From the NCBI RefSeq assembly GCF_000739775.1, contig NZ_BBJH01000003.1, forward strand, positions 124,001 to 188,000: a stretch of 64,000 nt of DNA. The letters are read 5' to 3'. Under the pieces are notes generated by a model, which did not search any database, was not told where the DNA came from, and saw only the letters and a list, made by a program, of their open reading frames with translations. This DNA is from Paraburkholderia heleia NBRC 101817 (GTDB lineage: Bacteria; Pseudomonadota; Gammaproteobacteria; Burkholderiales; Burkholderiaceae). This document shows positions 1 through 8,685 of the stretch, piece after piece (position 1 is the first letter of the stretch; each line of letters starts with the position of its first letter). The translations under genes were made by a program, and so were the position numbers.

Positions 1-1560
1 CGCGTTTGGCAGCGTGTCGCGTTCCGTTGCCTGCGGGGCGGGCCTCGCGCCGTCTCGTGCGGGGCCGGGAAGCGGCGGCGGGGCGCCGTCGGCGACGAGG
101 CGAAACGCGAACGTCATGTCGTCGGAGAGCGGGCGGTCGTCGCGATAGGTCGGCAGCGTGGCGCGCACGCGGGCATAGAGCGCGTCCGTGTATGGGGCGC
201 GCGCCGCGTCGAGCGGCTGCAGGTCGTAGGCTTGCGCCGCGGCGAGCAGTTCGATGCCGAGGATCCGGTTGCTGTTCTCGATGATCGTGAGCGCCTTGAG
301 CGCGGCGGGCGTCGCATGGCACAGGTGGTCCTCCTGCAGCCCCGAGGTCACGCCGCCGTCGAGACTCGCGGGCGCCGCTTCACGGCGGTTCTGCGCGACG
401 AGCGATGCTGCCGTGTACTGCGCGATCATGAACCCCGAGCGCGTGCCGCCCGCGTGAGCGAGGAAGGCGGGCAGGCCGCTCACAAGCGGGTTCACGAGGC
501 GGTCGAGGCGCCGTTCTGCCATTGCCGCGACCTGCGCAATCGCGGTTGCGAGACTGTCCATCGCCAGTGCGATCGAGGCGCCGACCGCATGCGCCTGCGA
601 GTAGACCTGCGGCGCTTCCGGTGTGCCCGCAACGATCGGATTGTCGGTCACCGAGGCAAGCTCGCGGTTCACGACTTCGGCCGTCGCGGCGAGCGTGTCT
701 CGCGCCGCGCCGTGCACGTGCGGAATCGTGCGCACGCTGAGCGGGTCCTGCGTGTGCCGCCCGAGCGACTTTTCGAGCAGCGAGCTGCCGGCGAGCGCCG
801 CGCGCAGGCGCTCGCCAACGCGGGCGAGGCCCGGCGAGATGCGAAACGCGAGCGAACGCGTGTCGAACGCCGCGATCTGCCCGCCAAGATTCTCGAAACT
901 CATTGCGGCGACGACGTCCGCCCAGTCGAGCAGCCGCTGAGCGCGCTGAAGCGCGAGCGCGGCGAGCCCGGTCACGCACGGCGTGCCATTTACGAGGCTC
1001 AATCCCTCCTTCGCCTCGAGCGACAGGGGCTGCAGGCCGAGCCGCTGCAGGGCTTGCGCGCCGCTCAGGCGCTCGCCGTTCCAGCGCACCTGTCCCGCGC
1101 CCACGCACACGAGCGCGATGTGCGCCATGTGGCTCAGATAGCCGACGGAACCGAACGCGGGCACCTCGGGCAGGCAGTTCGCCTCCAGCAGCGTGGCGAG
1201 CCGCTCGACGACTTCGAGTCGCACACCCGAATGCCCATGTGCGAAGTTGTTGATGGCCGCAGCCATGATTGCGCGCGTTTCCTCTGCGCCGAGCGCCTCG
1301 CCTACGCCCACCGCATGGCTCATCAGGATGTTGTGCGAGAGGTCGTGCTGTTCGTCTTGCGAGACGACTACGTCGCACAGCGCGCCGACGCCCGTGTTCA
1401 CGCCATACGCGCGGATGCTGCGCGCGACGATCTGTTCGACGAGCGCCCGTGCGCCGCGAATGCTTGACTGTGCGTGCGCGCTGAGCATCAGCGGTTCACC
1501 CGCTGCAATGGCTGCGATGTCGCGCCAGTCGAGCGGATCCTGGGTACGTACGATTGTCAT
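1..1560 (-). CDS. Histidine/aromatic ammonia-lyase family protein without MIO tripeptide (partial, runs off left edge)
   Basis: The frame is open on the minus strand from ATG at 1560 to the window edge (520 codons seen). It aligns along its length with HutH/PAL: the catalytic tyrosine loop reads AYGVNTGVGAL, LVNGTP, SVRTIPH, TDNPI and QEDHLCHA are all in the expected order. The segment that should read GSVGASGDLAPLA reads GSVGYLSHMAHIA, so the Ala-Ser-Gly that cyclises into the MIO electrophile is absent and the spacing is shorter by exactly three residues. The C-terminal tail is Pro/Ala-rich and extends beyond the usual HutH end (about 510 aa). It starts 25 bp after the stop of the ABC ATPase gene, so it is probably co-transcribed with the amino-acid importer. 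Fold family is sure; classical lyase activity is doubtful. Confidence 0.85.
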   Translation of the reverse strand, partial: MTIVRTQDPLDWRDIAAIAAGEPLMLSAHAQSSIRGARALVEQIVARSIRAYGVNTGVGALCDVVVSQDEQHDLSHNILMSHAVGVGEALGAEETRAIMAAAINNFAHGHSGVRLEVVERLATLLEANCLPEVPAFGSVGYLSHMAHIALVCVGAGQVRWNGERLSGAQALQRLGLQPLSLEAKEGLSLVNGTPCVTGLAALALQRAQRLLDWADVVAAMSFENLGGQIAAFDTRSLAFRISPGLARVGERLRAALAGSSLLEKSLGRHTQDPLSVRTIPHVHGAARDTLAATAEVVNRELASVTDNPIVAGTPEAPQVYSQAHAVGASIALAMDSLATAIAQVAAMAERRLDRLVNPLVSGLPAFLAHAGGTRSGFMIAQYTAASLVAQNRREAAPASLDGGVTSGLQEDHLCHATPAALKALTIIENSNRILGIELLAAAQAYDLQPLDAARAPYTDALYARVRATLPTYRDDRPLSDDMTFAFRLVADGAPPPLPGPARDGARPAPQATERDTLPNA

Positions 1561-1585
1561 GAGAGTGCTTGTGCGTTGCGCGGGT

Positions 1586-2377
1586 TCAGTGAGCGTTGCG
1601 GTCCTGGTGACTCGAAACGAACTGCCTGAAACGGTCCGACTTCAGTTCGCCGAACACCTCGTCTGGCGTGCCGTCCGAATCCACCTGGCCCTGATGCAGG
1701 AACATCACGCGATTCGAGACGTGGCGCGCGAAGCCCATCTCGTGCGTGACGACGAGCATCGTGCGGCCTTCGGCGGCGAGCGTGCGCATCACGCGCAGCA
1801 CTTCGCCGACCAGCTCGGGATCGAGCGCCGACGTCGGCTCGTCGAACAGCATCACCTTGGGATGCATGGCGAGCGCGCGCGCAATCGCGACGCGCTGCTG
1901 CTGACCGCCCGACAGATGGGCCGGATAGTGGCCGCGCTTGTCCGCGAGACCGACCTTGGCGAGCAGCGCTTCGGCTTCTTCGACCGACTCGGCGCGGCTG
2001 CGCTTGAGCACGCGCATGGGCCCTTCGATCAGGTTCTCCAGCACGGTCATGTGCGACCACAGGTTGAAATTCTGAAACACCATGCCGAGCTGCGAGCGCA
2101 CGCGGTCGACCTGGCGGCGGTCGCCCGGCTGCAGCCTGCCGTCGCGGCAGCGCTTCATCTTGAGCGCCTCGCCTGCGAGCGCGACCGAGCCGTCGTCCGG
2201 CGTCTCGAGCAGGTTCAGGCAGCGCAGGAACGTGCTCTTGCCCGAGCCGCTCGCGCCGAGAATCGAAATGACGTCGCCCTCGTGAGCGTCGAGCGAAATG
2301 CCCTTCAGGACGTGATGGTCGCCGAACGATTTATGGATGTTGCGCACCGACAGCGCAACGGGTGCAGATGGGTTCAT
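1586..2377 (-). CDS. Polar amino-acid ABC transporter ATP-binding protein (HisP/ArtP-like)
   Basis: A 263-residue cytoplasmic ATPase that would energise uptake through the two permeases upstream. Visible motifs: Walker A GASGSGKST, Q-loop in GMVFQNFNLW, signature LSGGQQQRVAIARAL, Walker B VMLFDEPTSALDPE, and the switch His in VVTHEMGF. I chose the ATG at 2377 because GGAG lies just upstream and homology (MNPSAPVALSVRNIHKSF) begins there; the open frame extends 30 codons further but into sequence overlapping the permease gene. Same-strand neighbours on both sides place it fourth in a five-gene operon. HisP-type sequences do not show the substrate; histidine or another polar amino acid fits the lyase-like neighbour. 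Confidence 0.93.
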   Translation of the reverse strand: MNPSAPVALSVRNIHKSFGDHHVLKGISLDAHEGDVISILGASGSGKSTFLRCLNLLETPDDGSVALAGEALKMKRCRDGRLQPGDRRQVDRVRSQLGMVFQNFNLWSHMTVLENLIEGPMRVLKRSRAESVEEAEALLAKVGLADKRGHYPAHLSGGQQQRVAIARALAMHPKVMLFDEPTSALDPELVGEVLRVMRTLAAEGRTMLVVTHEMGFARHVSNRVMFLHQGQVDSDGTPDEVFGELKSDRFRQFVSSHQDRNAH

Positions 2378-2402
2378 CAAACTCTCCAGATGGGGCAGCG
2401 GG

Positions 2403-3149
2403 TCACGATGCGGCGCGGCGCGCTTCGAGCGGCGCGGCGGGCTTGCGTACGGCGGGCGGCGCCGCACGCAGGTGGCGCGACAGCCGGTGCTCGATGAAGC
2501 CGATTACGCGCACGACGACGAAGTTCAGGAACAGGTAGATCAGCGCGGCGCACGTGAACACTTCGGTGGTGCGATAGGTCTGCTGGATGATCTGCTGCGC
2601 GACGCCCGTCACTTCCCAAACGGTGACGAGGCTCGCCAGCGCCGTCGACTTGACGAGCAGCACGGCTTCCGTCGAATACGCGGGCAGGCACTGGCGCAGC
2701 GCGATCGGCCCGATCACGCGGCGCAGCAGGGCGAAACCGGAAAGGCCGATCGAGTATCCGGCTTCGATTTGCCCGACGGGGACCGCCATCAGGCCGCCGC
2801 GGATGATTTCGGCCGTATATCCCGCCGTGCACAGCGCGAGCGACAGGACCGCGCAGACATAGGGTTCGCGCAGCACCGGCCACAGAAAGCTTTCGCGAAT
2901 CACGCCGAACTGACCGAGGCCGTAATAGACGAGGAACATCTGGATGAGCAGCGGGGAGCCGCGAAATACGAGGATGTACGCGCGCGCGAACCGGTTCGGC
3001 AGCCAGTGCGGCGAGACGCGCATCGTGACGATCACGAGCGAGAGCAGACCGCCCAGCACGAGCGAGGCGAAGAAAAGACCGAGCGTAGTCGGCACCGCGC
3101 CGATGAGCTGGCGCAACGTGTCGAGCAGGAACGCGAAATCGATAGTCAT
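2403..3149 (-). CDS. Polar amino-acid ABC transporter permease (HisM/ArtM-like)
   Basis: A 248-residue inner-membrane protein with about five hydrophobic segments. It starts MTIDFAFLLDTLRQLIGAVP and carries the EAA-type cytoplasmic loop of amino-acid permeases (AGYSIGLSGFALLRRVIGPIALRQ), then AYSTEAVLLVKSTALASLV, the typical HisM signature. The start at 3149 has GGAG upstream and follows the preceding permease gene by 17 bp. It should pair with the other permease as a heterodimer. The last 25 residues are Ala/Arg-rich and cytoplasmic. Confidence 0.92.
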   Translation of the reverse strand: MTIDFAFLLDTLRQLIGAVPTTLGLFFASLVLGGLLSLVIVTMRVSPHWLPNRFARAYILVFRGSPLLIQMFLVYYGLGQFGVIRESFLWPVLREPYVCAVLSLALCTAGYTAEIIRGGLMAVPVGQIEAGYSIGLSGFALLRRVIGPIALRQCLPAYSTEAVLLVKSTALASLVTVWEVTGVAQQIIQQTYRTTEVFTCAALIYLFLNFVVVRVIGFIEHRLSRHLRAAPPAVRKPAAPLEARRAAS

Positions 3150-3166
3150 GATGGAGCGCTCTCCGA

Positions 3167-3898
3167 TCAGTTGCGCGCGAAGTTGCGCTTGAATGAGCGG
3201 CCGACGACCGCTTCGGCGCGGGCGAAGACACGGTTCGAAACGCCCGTCATGGCGAGATAGAGCAGGCCGCCAACGACGAAGAAGAGGAAGTACTGATGCG
3301 TCGAGCCGGCCGCGATCTGGCTCGCGCGCAGCAGTTCAGCGAGACCCGTGACCGATATCAGCGCGGAATCCTTGAGGCTCAGTTGCCAGACATTGCCGAT
3401 GCCGGGCAGCGCGTAGCGCAGCACCTGCGGGATCAGGATGCGGCGGAACATCGTCAGCGTCGGCATGCCAATGGCGCGAGCGGCTTCGAGTTCGCCGCGC
3501 GCGACCGCGAGCACGGCTGCGCGATAGACCTCGGCCTGATAGGCGCCCGAAATCATGCCGACCGCGAACGCCCCGACCGCGAAGGGCGGCACGCCGACGA
3601 AACCTTCGGCGCCGAACCACTGGCCGACGGTGGTGACCAGCGAGGAGCCGCCGAAATAGAACAGATAGATGACGAGCAGTTCGGGCACGCCGCGAAAGAC
3701 GGTCGTGTAGAAGTCGCCGAATACGCGCAGCACGCGCCAGCGCGAGAGTTTCGCGGCGGCAATGAGCGCACCGAACACCGCGCCGATAGCCAATGCGGCA
3801 AGCGTGAGCACGACGGTCATCAACGCGCCGAGAAGCAGCACGCTACCCCAGCCGTCCGGCCCGAGGCCGAGTGTGTTGAATAGCGATAACAGAGACAT
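3167..3898 (-). CDS. Polar amino-acid ABC transporter permease (HisQ/ArtQ-like)
   Basis: A 243-residue membrane protein, the second half of the importer channel. Hydrophobic segments begin near residue 18 (WGSVLLLGALMTVVLTLAAL). It has the HisQ-type features GVPELLVIYLFYFG, GAYQAEVYRAAVLAVARGE and the loop EAARAIGMPTLTMFRRILIP, then LKDSALISVTGLAELLRAS. It is separated from the binding-protein gene by 73 bp that hold a strong hairpin, which would let the binding protein be made in excess of the membrane parts. Confidence 0.92.
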   Translation of the reverse strand: MSLLSLFNTLGLGPDGWGSVLLLGALMTVVLTLAALAIGAVFGALIAAAKLSRWRVLRVFGDFYTTVFRGVPELLVIYLFYFGGSSLVTTVGQWFGAEGFVGVPPFAVGAFAVGMISGAYQAEVYRAAVLAVARGELEAARAIGMPTLTMFRRILIPQVLRYALPGIGNVWQLSLKDSALISVTGLAELLRASQIAAGSTHQYFLFFVVGGLLYLAMTGVSNRVFARAEAVVGRSFKRNFARN

Positions 3899-3930
3899 GG
3901 CTTGGATCCACGCGGGTCGGGAAGCAAAGG

Positions 3931-3952
3931 CGCGCGCCGCTTGCGGCGCGCG
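3931..3952 (-). promoter_or_regulatory. Intercistronic hairpin between binding-protein and permease genes
   Basis: A perfect 10-bp GC stem (CGCGCGCCGC at 3931-3940 and its complement at 3943-3952) with a two-base loop lies in the 73-bp gap of the importer operon. No T tract follows, so it is better read as an attenuation or mRNA 3'-end-protecting element than as a full terminator. Confidence 0.6.
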
Positions 3953-3971
3953 TATGGCCAGGATGCAGCGC

Positions 3972-4823
3972 TTATGGCGTCACGTCGGTCTTGAACCACT
4001 TCAGGGCGAGCTTCTTCACGGTGCCGTCGGCAAGCGCCGCCGTGATCGCGGTGTCGAACTTCGCCTTCAGGTCGGCGTCCTGCTTGCGGAACGCGAGGCC
4101 TTCGCCGGGTCCCCAGATCGGGCCCGAGATCATCGTGCCGGCAATCACCACGGGCGACTTGTCGGCGTTGGCGGTGTAGTAGGTCACGTCGTCGAAGGTG
4201 GCGTCGATGCGGCCGTTCGTGAGATCGAGGTCGCGCTCGGGTGCGGTCTTGTACACGCGCACTGACGCCACGTCCTTGAAGTTGGCGTTGATGAAGCCCG
4301 TATAGACGGTGCCCGACTGGATGCCGATCGTCTTGCCCTTCAGTGCCTTGCGCATCGCCTCGATGGCGGGCGCGTTGCTGCGCGCGTCGGCGTCGAGCTT
4401 CAGGGGCGGCGTGTTCGGGCCACCCTTCGGCAGGATCTTCGTATCGGCCACGGCGAACGTGGCTGGCGTGGCCGCATAGGGCTTCGAGAACGCAATGATC
4501 TTCTCGCGCTCGGGTGTGATCGAGATGGCATCCATCAGCACGTCGAACTTGCCGGCCTGCAGACCCGGAATCATGCCGTCCCAGTCCTGGGCAACGAGTT
4601 TGCACTGGATCTGTGCACGCGCACAGAGGTTTTCGACCAGTTCCGGTTCGAAGCCGCCGAGCTTGCCGCCAGGCAGTGTCAGGTTCCAGGGGGCATAGCT
4701 CCCGTCGAGCGCGATCGTCACGCTTTTCCATTCCTTCGCGCCTGCACTGCCGCTTCCAAGCAGCGTGACGCCGAGTGCAGCGCCGATCAGCGCTTTTGCC
4801 AGCCGGGGGTACTTCGCCTGCAT
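3972..4823 (-). CDS. Periplasmic polar amino-acid-binding protein (HisJ/ArgT family)
   Basis: A 283-residue secreted solute-binding protein of family 3 (SBP_bac_3). Residues 1 to about 30 form a Sec signal peptide (Lys/Arg followed by ALIGAALGVTLLGSGSAGA). The mature part begins EWKSVTIALDGSYAPWN and carries GFEPELVENLCARA and the QDWDGMIPGLQAGKFDVLM motif. Two ATG codons sit close together (4829 and 4823); the second is 8 nt from AAAGGAG, the first only about 2 nt, so I start at 4823. It is the first gene of the operon and defines the importer's substrate, which I infer to be a polar or basic amino acid. Confidence 0.9.
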   Translation of the reverse strand: MQAKYPRLAKALIGAALGVTLLGSGSAGAKEWKSVTIALDGSYAPWNLTLPGGKLGGFEPELVENLCARAQIQCKLVAQDWDGMIPGLQAGKFDVLMDAISITPEREKIIAFSKPYAATPATFAVADTKILPKGGPNTPPLKLDADARSNAPAIEAMRKALKGKTIGIQSGTVYTGFINANFKDVASVRVYKTAPERDLDLTNGRIDATFDDVTYYTANADKSPVVIAGTMISGPIWGPGEGLAFRKQDADLKAKFDTAITAALADGTVKKLALKWFKTDVTP

Positions 4824-5236
4824 GACCATGCTCCTTTGTCGGTGGGTACCGTGGACTCGTGGGTACGTTCTTTCGTTTGTGTGACTTGCATAGACAAGCA
4901 TGACGAGAAAAGAATTTGCGTGCAAGAGAATTTCAGAAATCCGGGCTCATGGAAAACCCTGTTAAGCCGCCTGTAATGGCGCTAGATCCGTGCGCTCGCC
5001 GTGAGGCATGATGGTGCCGCGCCGGCGGCGATCTTGCTCAAGGGTGCGGCTCCTTGATTTGTCTAGTCATGTTGGAAGCGGGGCGCAGTATGGCCGCGCG
5101 ATGGCCGTTGCGTTTCGCAGCGATTCCATCCGGTTATCAAGATGAAAATTTGTGACTTCTTTCAAAAGTGAGACCTGCCTGAATATCGATCGGCCGCTTC
5201 CGGTCCCCACCGCCCCACGTCTCGCGGAGATCCGCC
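4824..5236. other. Divergent intergenic region with candidate HutC/GntR-type operator
   Basis: 413 bp between the importer operon (minus) and an MHS transporter gene (plus), so both promoters must be here. I see no coding potential. The clearest element is the interrupted palindrome CTTGCATAGACAAG at 4885-4898, 62 bp before the binding-protein start. Its CTTG-N6-CAAG shape resembles HutC and other GntR-family operators. A related half (TTGTCTAG) occurs near 5058. Confidence 0.5.
4885..4898. promoter_or_regulatory. Candidate GntR/HutC-type operator CTTG-N6-CAAG
   Basis: CTTGCATAGACAAG is a 14-bp interrupted palindrome upstream of the amino-acid importer. HutC-type histidine-utilisation repressors bind palindromes of this general shape. 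No such regulator gene is in the window; it could lie left of position 1. Confidence 0.4.
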
Positions 5237-6532
5237 ATGAATGACGCAACGCTCAGCGCCACCGCCCCGATTGCGCCGCACGCGGCCACTCGCCAGAGCC
5301 AGTTCCGCCTGATCGCCGCCTGTTCGATCGGCAATGCGCTCGAAATGTACGACTTCACGGTCTACAGCTTTTTCGCGCTGCTGATCGGCCGGCTCTTTTT
5401 CCCCTCGGACAGCCCTTACGGCTCGCTGCTGCTGGCCGTGGCGACGTTCGGCATCGGTTTCGTCATGCGGCCGCTGGGAGGGCTCGTGATCGGCAGCTAT
5501 GCCGACCGGCGCGGGCGCAAGGCCGCCATGACGCTGACCATTGCGCTGATGGTGGCGGGCACGCTGTGCATCTCGCTCGCGCCCACCTATGCGCAGGCCG
5601 GCGTGCTGGGTTCGCTCGTGATCCTTGCGGGGCGCCTCTTGCAGGGTTTTTCGCTCGGCGGCGAAATCGGCGCGTCCACGGCCATGCTGATGGAGTCCGG
5701 CGAAGTGGGGCAGCGCGGCTTTCGCGTGAGCTGGCAACTGGGCAGCCAGGGCATCTCGGCGCTCGTCGGAGCGCTCACGGGCGCCGTGCTCTACGCCACG
5801 CTCTCGCCGCAGGCGCTGGAGAGCTGGGGCTGGCGTCTGCCGTTCATGGGCGGTCTGCTGATCGCGCCGGTGGGCCTTTATATCCGCTCCAGGCTTGACG
5901 AAACGCACGAGGCCGAGCCCGATGCGCCCAGCCCGCTCGGCACGCTCATGCGCGAGCATGGGGCGAAAGTGGGCCTCGGCATGCTCTCGATCACGGCGGG
6001 CACCGTGGGCATGTATCTCGTGGTGTTCTTCATGCCGACCTACATGATCCGCGTGCTCAAGATGCCGCCGTCGCTCTCGCTGCTGTCGGGCTGCGCCACC
6101 GGCTTCACGATGCTCGTCGCCTCGCTCGTCTCGGGGCGTCTCGCCGACCGCCTCGCGCGCCGCAAGCGGCTCGTGCTCGGTGCGCTGCTCTTCAACATCG
6201 TCGCCATCGTGCCTGCGTTCTGGCTGATGACGCGCATGCCGAGCGTGCCGCTCGTGCTGGCGCTCTCGGTCATGATCACGGCCGCAGCGAATCTCGGCTC
6301 CACGCCCATGCTGCTGATGCTCATGGAAATGCTTCCCGCCGGCGTGCGCGCGAGCGGTCTTTCGGTTATCTATAGCGTGGGCGTGACGGTGTTCGGCGGA
6401 AGCTCGCAGTTCGTCGTCACATGGCTGCTCGCGAAGACCGGTAATCCGCTTTCGCCTGCGGTCTATCTTGTCGTTTGCGGGCTCATCTCGCTATGCGCCA
6501 TCGGCGCGATTCGCGAGCGTCGCGTCGGCTGA
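5237..6532 (+). CDS. MFS transporter, metabolite:H+ symporter (MHS/ProP-like) family
   Basis: A 431-residue inner-membrane symporter with about 12 hydrophobic segments. The N-terminal signature IGNALEMYDFTVYSFFA is typical of the MHS family (citrate, proline/betaine, alpha-ketoglutarate or shikimate symporters), followed by the loop YADRRGRKAAMTLTI and GRLLQGFSLGGEIGAS. The start has GGAG (in gcggagatccgcc) just upstream. It is followed 58 bp later by an M20 amidohydrolase gene, so it may import the hydrolase's N-acylated substrate or a related carboxylate. The exact solute cannot be read from the sequence. Confidence 0.9.
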   Translation: MNDATLSATAPIAPHAATRQSQFRLIAACSIGNALEMYDFTVYSFFALLIGRLFFPSDSPYGSLLLAVATFGIGFVMRPLGGLVIGSYADRRGRKAAMTLTIALMVAGTLCISLAPTYAQAGVLGSLVILAGRLLQGFSLGGEIGASTAMLMESGEVGQRGFRVSWQLGSQGISALVGALTGAVLYATLSPQALESWGWRLPFMGGLLIAPVGLYIRSRLDETHEAEPDAPSPLGTLMREHGAKVGLGMLSITAGTVGMYLVVFFMPTYMIRVLKMPPSLSLLSGCATGFTMLVASLVSGRLADRLARRKRLVLGALLFNIVAIVPAFWLMTRMPSVPLVLALSVMITAAANLGSTPMLLMLMEMLPAGVRASGLSVIYSVGVTVFGGSSQFVVTWLLAKTGNPLSPAVYLVVCGLISLCAIGAIRERRVG

Positions 6533-6590
6533 CGACGCGTTGCGCAGCGCTTCTCGCCCTTCGATCCTTCACACGAACAACGGAGTCCTC

Positions 6591-7802
6591 ATGAAACGTG
6601 AACCGTCGCTCACGCCGTTCCAGTTGCTGCCTACCTTGCTGCCCGAGATCGAGATCGATGCGCAGACGTTCATCGGCATACGCCGGCAGATTCATTCGCA
6701 GCCCGAACTAGGGTTCGAAGTGGGCGCCACTGCGAAGCTCGTCGCCATGCTGCTGGAGAAGTGGGGCTACGAAGTCCATACGGGCATTGGCAAGAGCGGC
6801 GTGGTGGGGCAGCTCAAGGCGGGCAGCGGCAAGCGGCGCCTGGGCATTCGCGCCGACATGGACGCGCTGCCGATCGTCGAGAACACGGGTCTGCCATACG
6901 CGAGCCAGACGCCCGGCAAGATGCACGCGTGCGGCCACGACGGCCACACGGCGATCCTGCTCGCCGCCGCGAAAACGCTGGCGGAGCGGCGCGATTTCGA
7001 CGGCACGCTCAACCTGATCTTCCAACCCGACGAAGAGAACCTGTGCGGCGCGAAGGCGATGATCGAAGACGGTCTGTTCGAGCGCTTTCCTTGCGACGCG
7101 GTGTACGCGCTGCACAACATGCCGGGCGTGCCGGCCGGGACGTTTCGCGTGCTGCCGGGGGCGGTGAGTCTTTCGTCGGATGTGGCCGACGTGACGCTCA
7201 AGGGCGTGGGTGGCCACGGCGCGATGCCGCACCGCGTGAAGGACCCCATCGTGGCCGCGGCGGCGCTCGTGACGGCGCTGCAAACCATCGTGGCGCGCAA
7301 CGTGGCGCCCGACGAGTCCGCGGTGGTATCCGTCGGCTACATTCGGGGCGGCGCGACCCACAACGTCATCCCGGAGACGGTCGCGCTCGGGCTGAACATC
7401 CGGGCGGCGCGCGCCGAAACGCGTGCGCTCGTGCAAGCACGCGTGCGCGAGATCGTGGCGCTCACCGCCCAGGCTCATGGCGTGGAGGCGCTGATCGACT
7501 ATCGGCAGCTGACGCCGCCGATGGTCAATACGCCGGAAGAAACCACGCTCGCGCAGCAGGTCTGCGCGGAGCTGGTCGGCGAGGACAACGTGGTCATGCA
7601 GGCACCCAAGGGCTTGAACGGCAGCGAAGACTTCGCCTGGATGCTCGATGCGGTGCCCGGTTGCTACCTGCTGCTCGGCAACGGCGAAGGGGAGTTCGGT
7701 GGCTGCATGGTGCACAACCCCGGCTATGACTTCAACGACCAGGTGCTGCCGCTCGGCGCGGCGTGCTGGGTGCGTCTGGCCCAGCGGTTTCTCGTGGCGT
7801 GA
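6591..7802 (+). CDS. M20 family amidohydrolase (hippurate/N-acyl-amino-acid hydrolase type)
   Basis: A 403-residue cytoplasmic metallo-hydrolase that cleaves N-acyl amino acids such as hippurate. The two-domain M20D pattern is visible: first metal-site stretch GIRADMDALPIVE, then HACGHDGHTAILL, the catalytic glutamate segment FQPDEENLCGAKAMIEDG, the lid-domain GGHGAMPH, and GSEDFAWM near the end. The chosen ATG has GGAG 6-7 nt upstream; an upstream in-frame ATG lies inside the transporter gene. Probably one unit with the MHS transporter. With the ABC importer and lyase homologue opposite, the area may form an amino-acid salvage cluster; that grouping is inference. Confidence 0.9.
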   Translation: MKREPSLTPFQLLPTLLPEIEIDAQTFIGIRRQIHSQPELGFEVGATAKLVAMLLEKWGYEVHTGIGKSGVVGQLKAGSGKRRLGIRADMDALPIVENTGLPYASQTPGKMHACGHDGHTAILLAAAKTLAERRDFDGTLNLIFQPDEENLCGAKAMIEDGLFERFPCDAVYALHNMPGVPAGTFRVLPGAVSLSSDVADVTLKGVGGHGAMPHRVKDPIVAAAALVTALQTIVARNVAPDESAVVSVGYIRGGATHNVIPETVALGLNIRAARAETRALVQARVREIVALTAQAHGVEALIDYRQLTPPMVNTPEETTLAQQVCAELVGEDNVVMQAPKGLNGSEDFAWMLDAVPGCYLLLGNGEGEFGGCMVHNPGYDFNDQVLPLGAACWVRLAQRFLVA

Positions 7803-7816
7803 CGAGGCGCAATTAG

Positions 7817-8542
7817 TTAGTCATTCGAATCATCGGTGCGGGTGGCTAGCAGTTCGGGCGTCAGGCCCAGCCGCTCGCGCAGATCGACCCAGCCGCTCGG
7901 CGTGATCTGCACCGCACGCGAGGCACGTGTACGCCGCATCCAGCCGCGTTCGCACAGCAGCGCGAGCAAGGCCACGCCGAGCGGCCCGGCCAGATGATGC
8001 TGGCGCTCGGTCCAGTCGAGGCATTGACGCGCAATGCCGTGACGTCCCGGCTTGAGCGCGGCGACGTCGAGTCCGAGTTCGCCGAACCACGTCTCGCCGG
8101 CGGGCGTCACGGCGAAGCGTTTGTCCGCTTGCGCCGTGATGAGCCCCGCATCCGTGAGGCGCTCCGTAATCGCCACGCCCACCTGGCCCGCGAGATGGTC
8201 ATAGCAGCAGCGCGCGAAGCGCAGGTTCCGCGCCTCGCGGCCGAGCGGCTTGCGGCGCATCGGCGTGCGCGCGCCAACCGTCGCGAGGTTTTCGAGCAAG
8301 GTTGCGACCTGGGCGTCCGCGAGCCGGTAGTAGCGGTGGCGGCCTTCCTTTTCCACGGCGAGCAGGCCGCCGTCCAGCAGCTTCGCCAGATGGCTGCTCG
8401 CGGTCTGCGCGGTCACGCCGGCCGCGTAAGCCAGTTCACCGGCGGGCAGCGCGCGGCCATCGGCGAGCGCCATCAGCATTGCGGCCCGCGCGGGGTCGGC
8501 GATCAGGAAGGCCGTGGCGGACACTCCCGGTTGCATGTTCAT
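7817..8542 (-). CDS. ArsR-family winged-helix transcriptional regulator
   Basis: A 241-residue regulator. Residues about 10-90 form an ArsR-like winged helix (recognition segment AGVTAQTASSHLAKLLDGGLL, wing EKEGRHRYYRLAD). The remaining 150 residues are a C-terminal domain found in the longer members of this family and contain four cysteines but no obvious metal-binding cluster. I start at 8542, 7 nt from GGAG; another ATG follows two codons later. It is divergent from a DHA2 efflux-pump gene, a common arrangement in which the regulator represses the pump. Confidence 0.85.
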   Translation of the reverse strand: MNMQPGVSATAFLIADPARAAMLMALADGRALPAGELAYAAGVTAQTASSHLAKLLDGGLLAVEKEGRHRYYRLADAQVATLLENLATVGARTPMRRKPLGREARNLRFARCCYDHLAGQVGVAITERLTDAGLITAQADKRFAVTPAGETWFGELGLDVAALKPGRHGIARQCLDWTERQHHLAGPLGVALLALLCERGWMRRTRASRAVQITPSGWVDLRERLGLTPELLATRTDDSND

Positions 8543-8685
8543 GTGTTTCTCCACGATATACGCGTAGCGTAGCGCGAGAGCAGGGTCGCATGTTTCGATA
8601 CGCATCGAAGCATCGCCGCTGCCATGCATCCGATACTGGGCTCGTGGCCGGCGCCCCGACGTGCGCCGGCATAGCGGGAGAGCCT

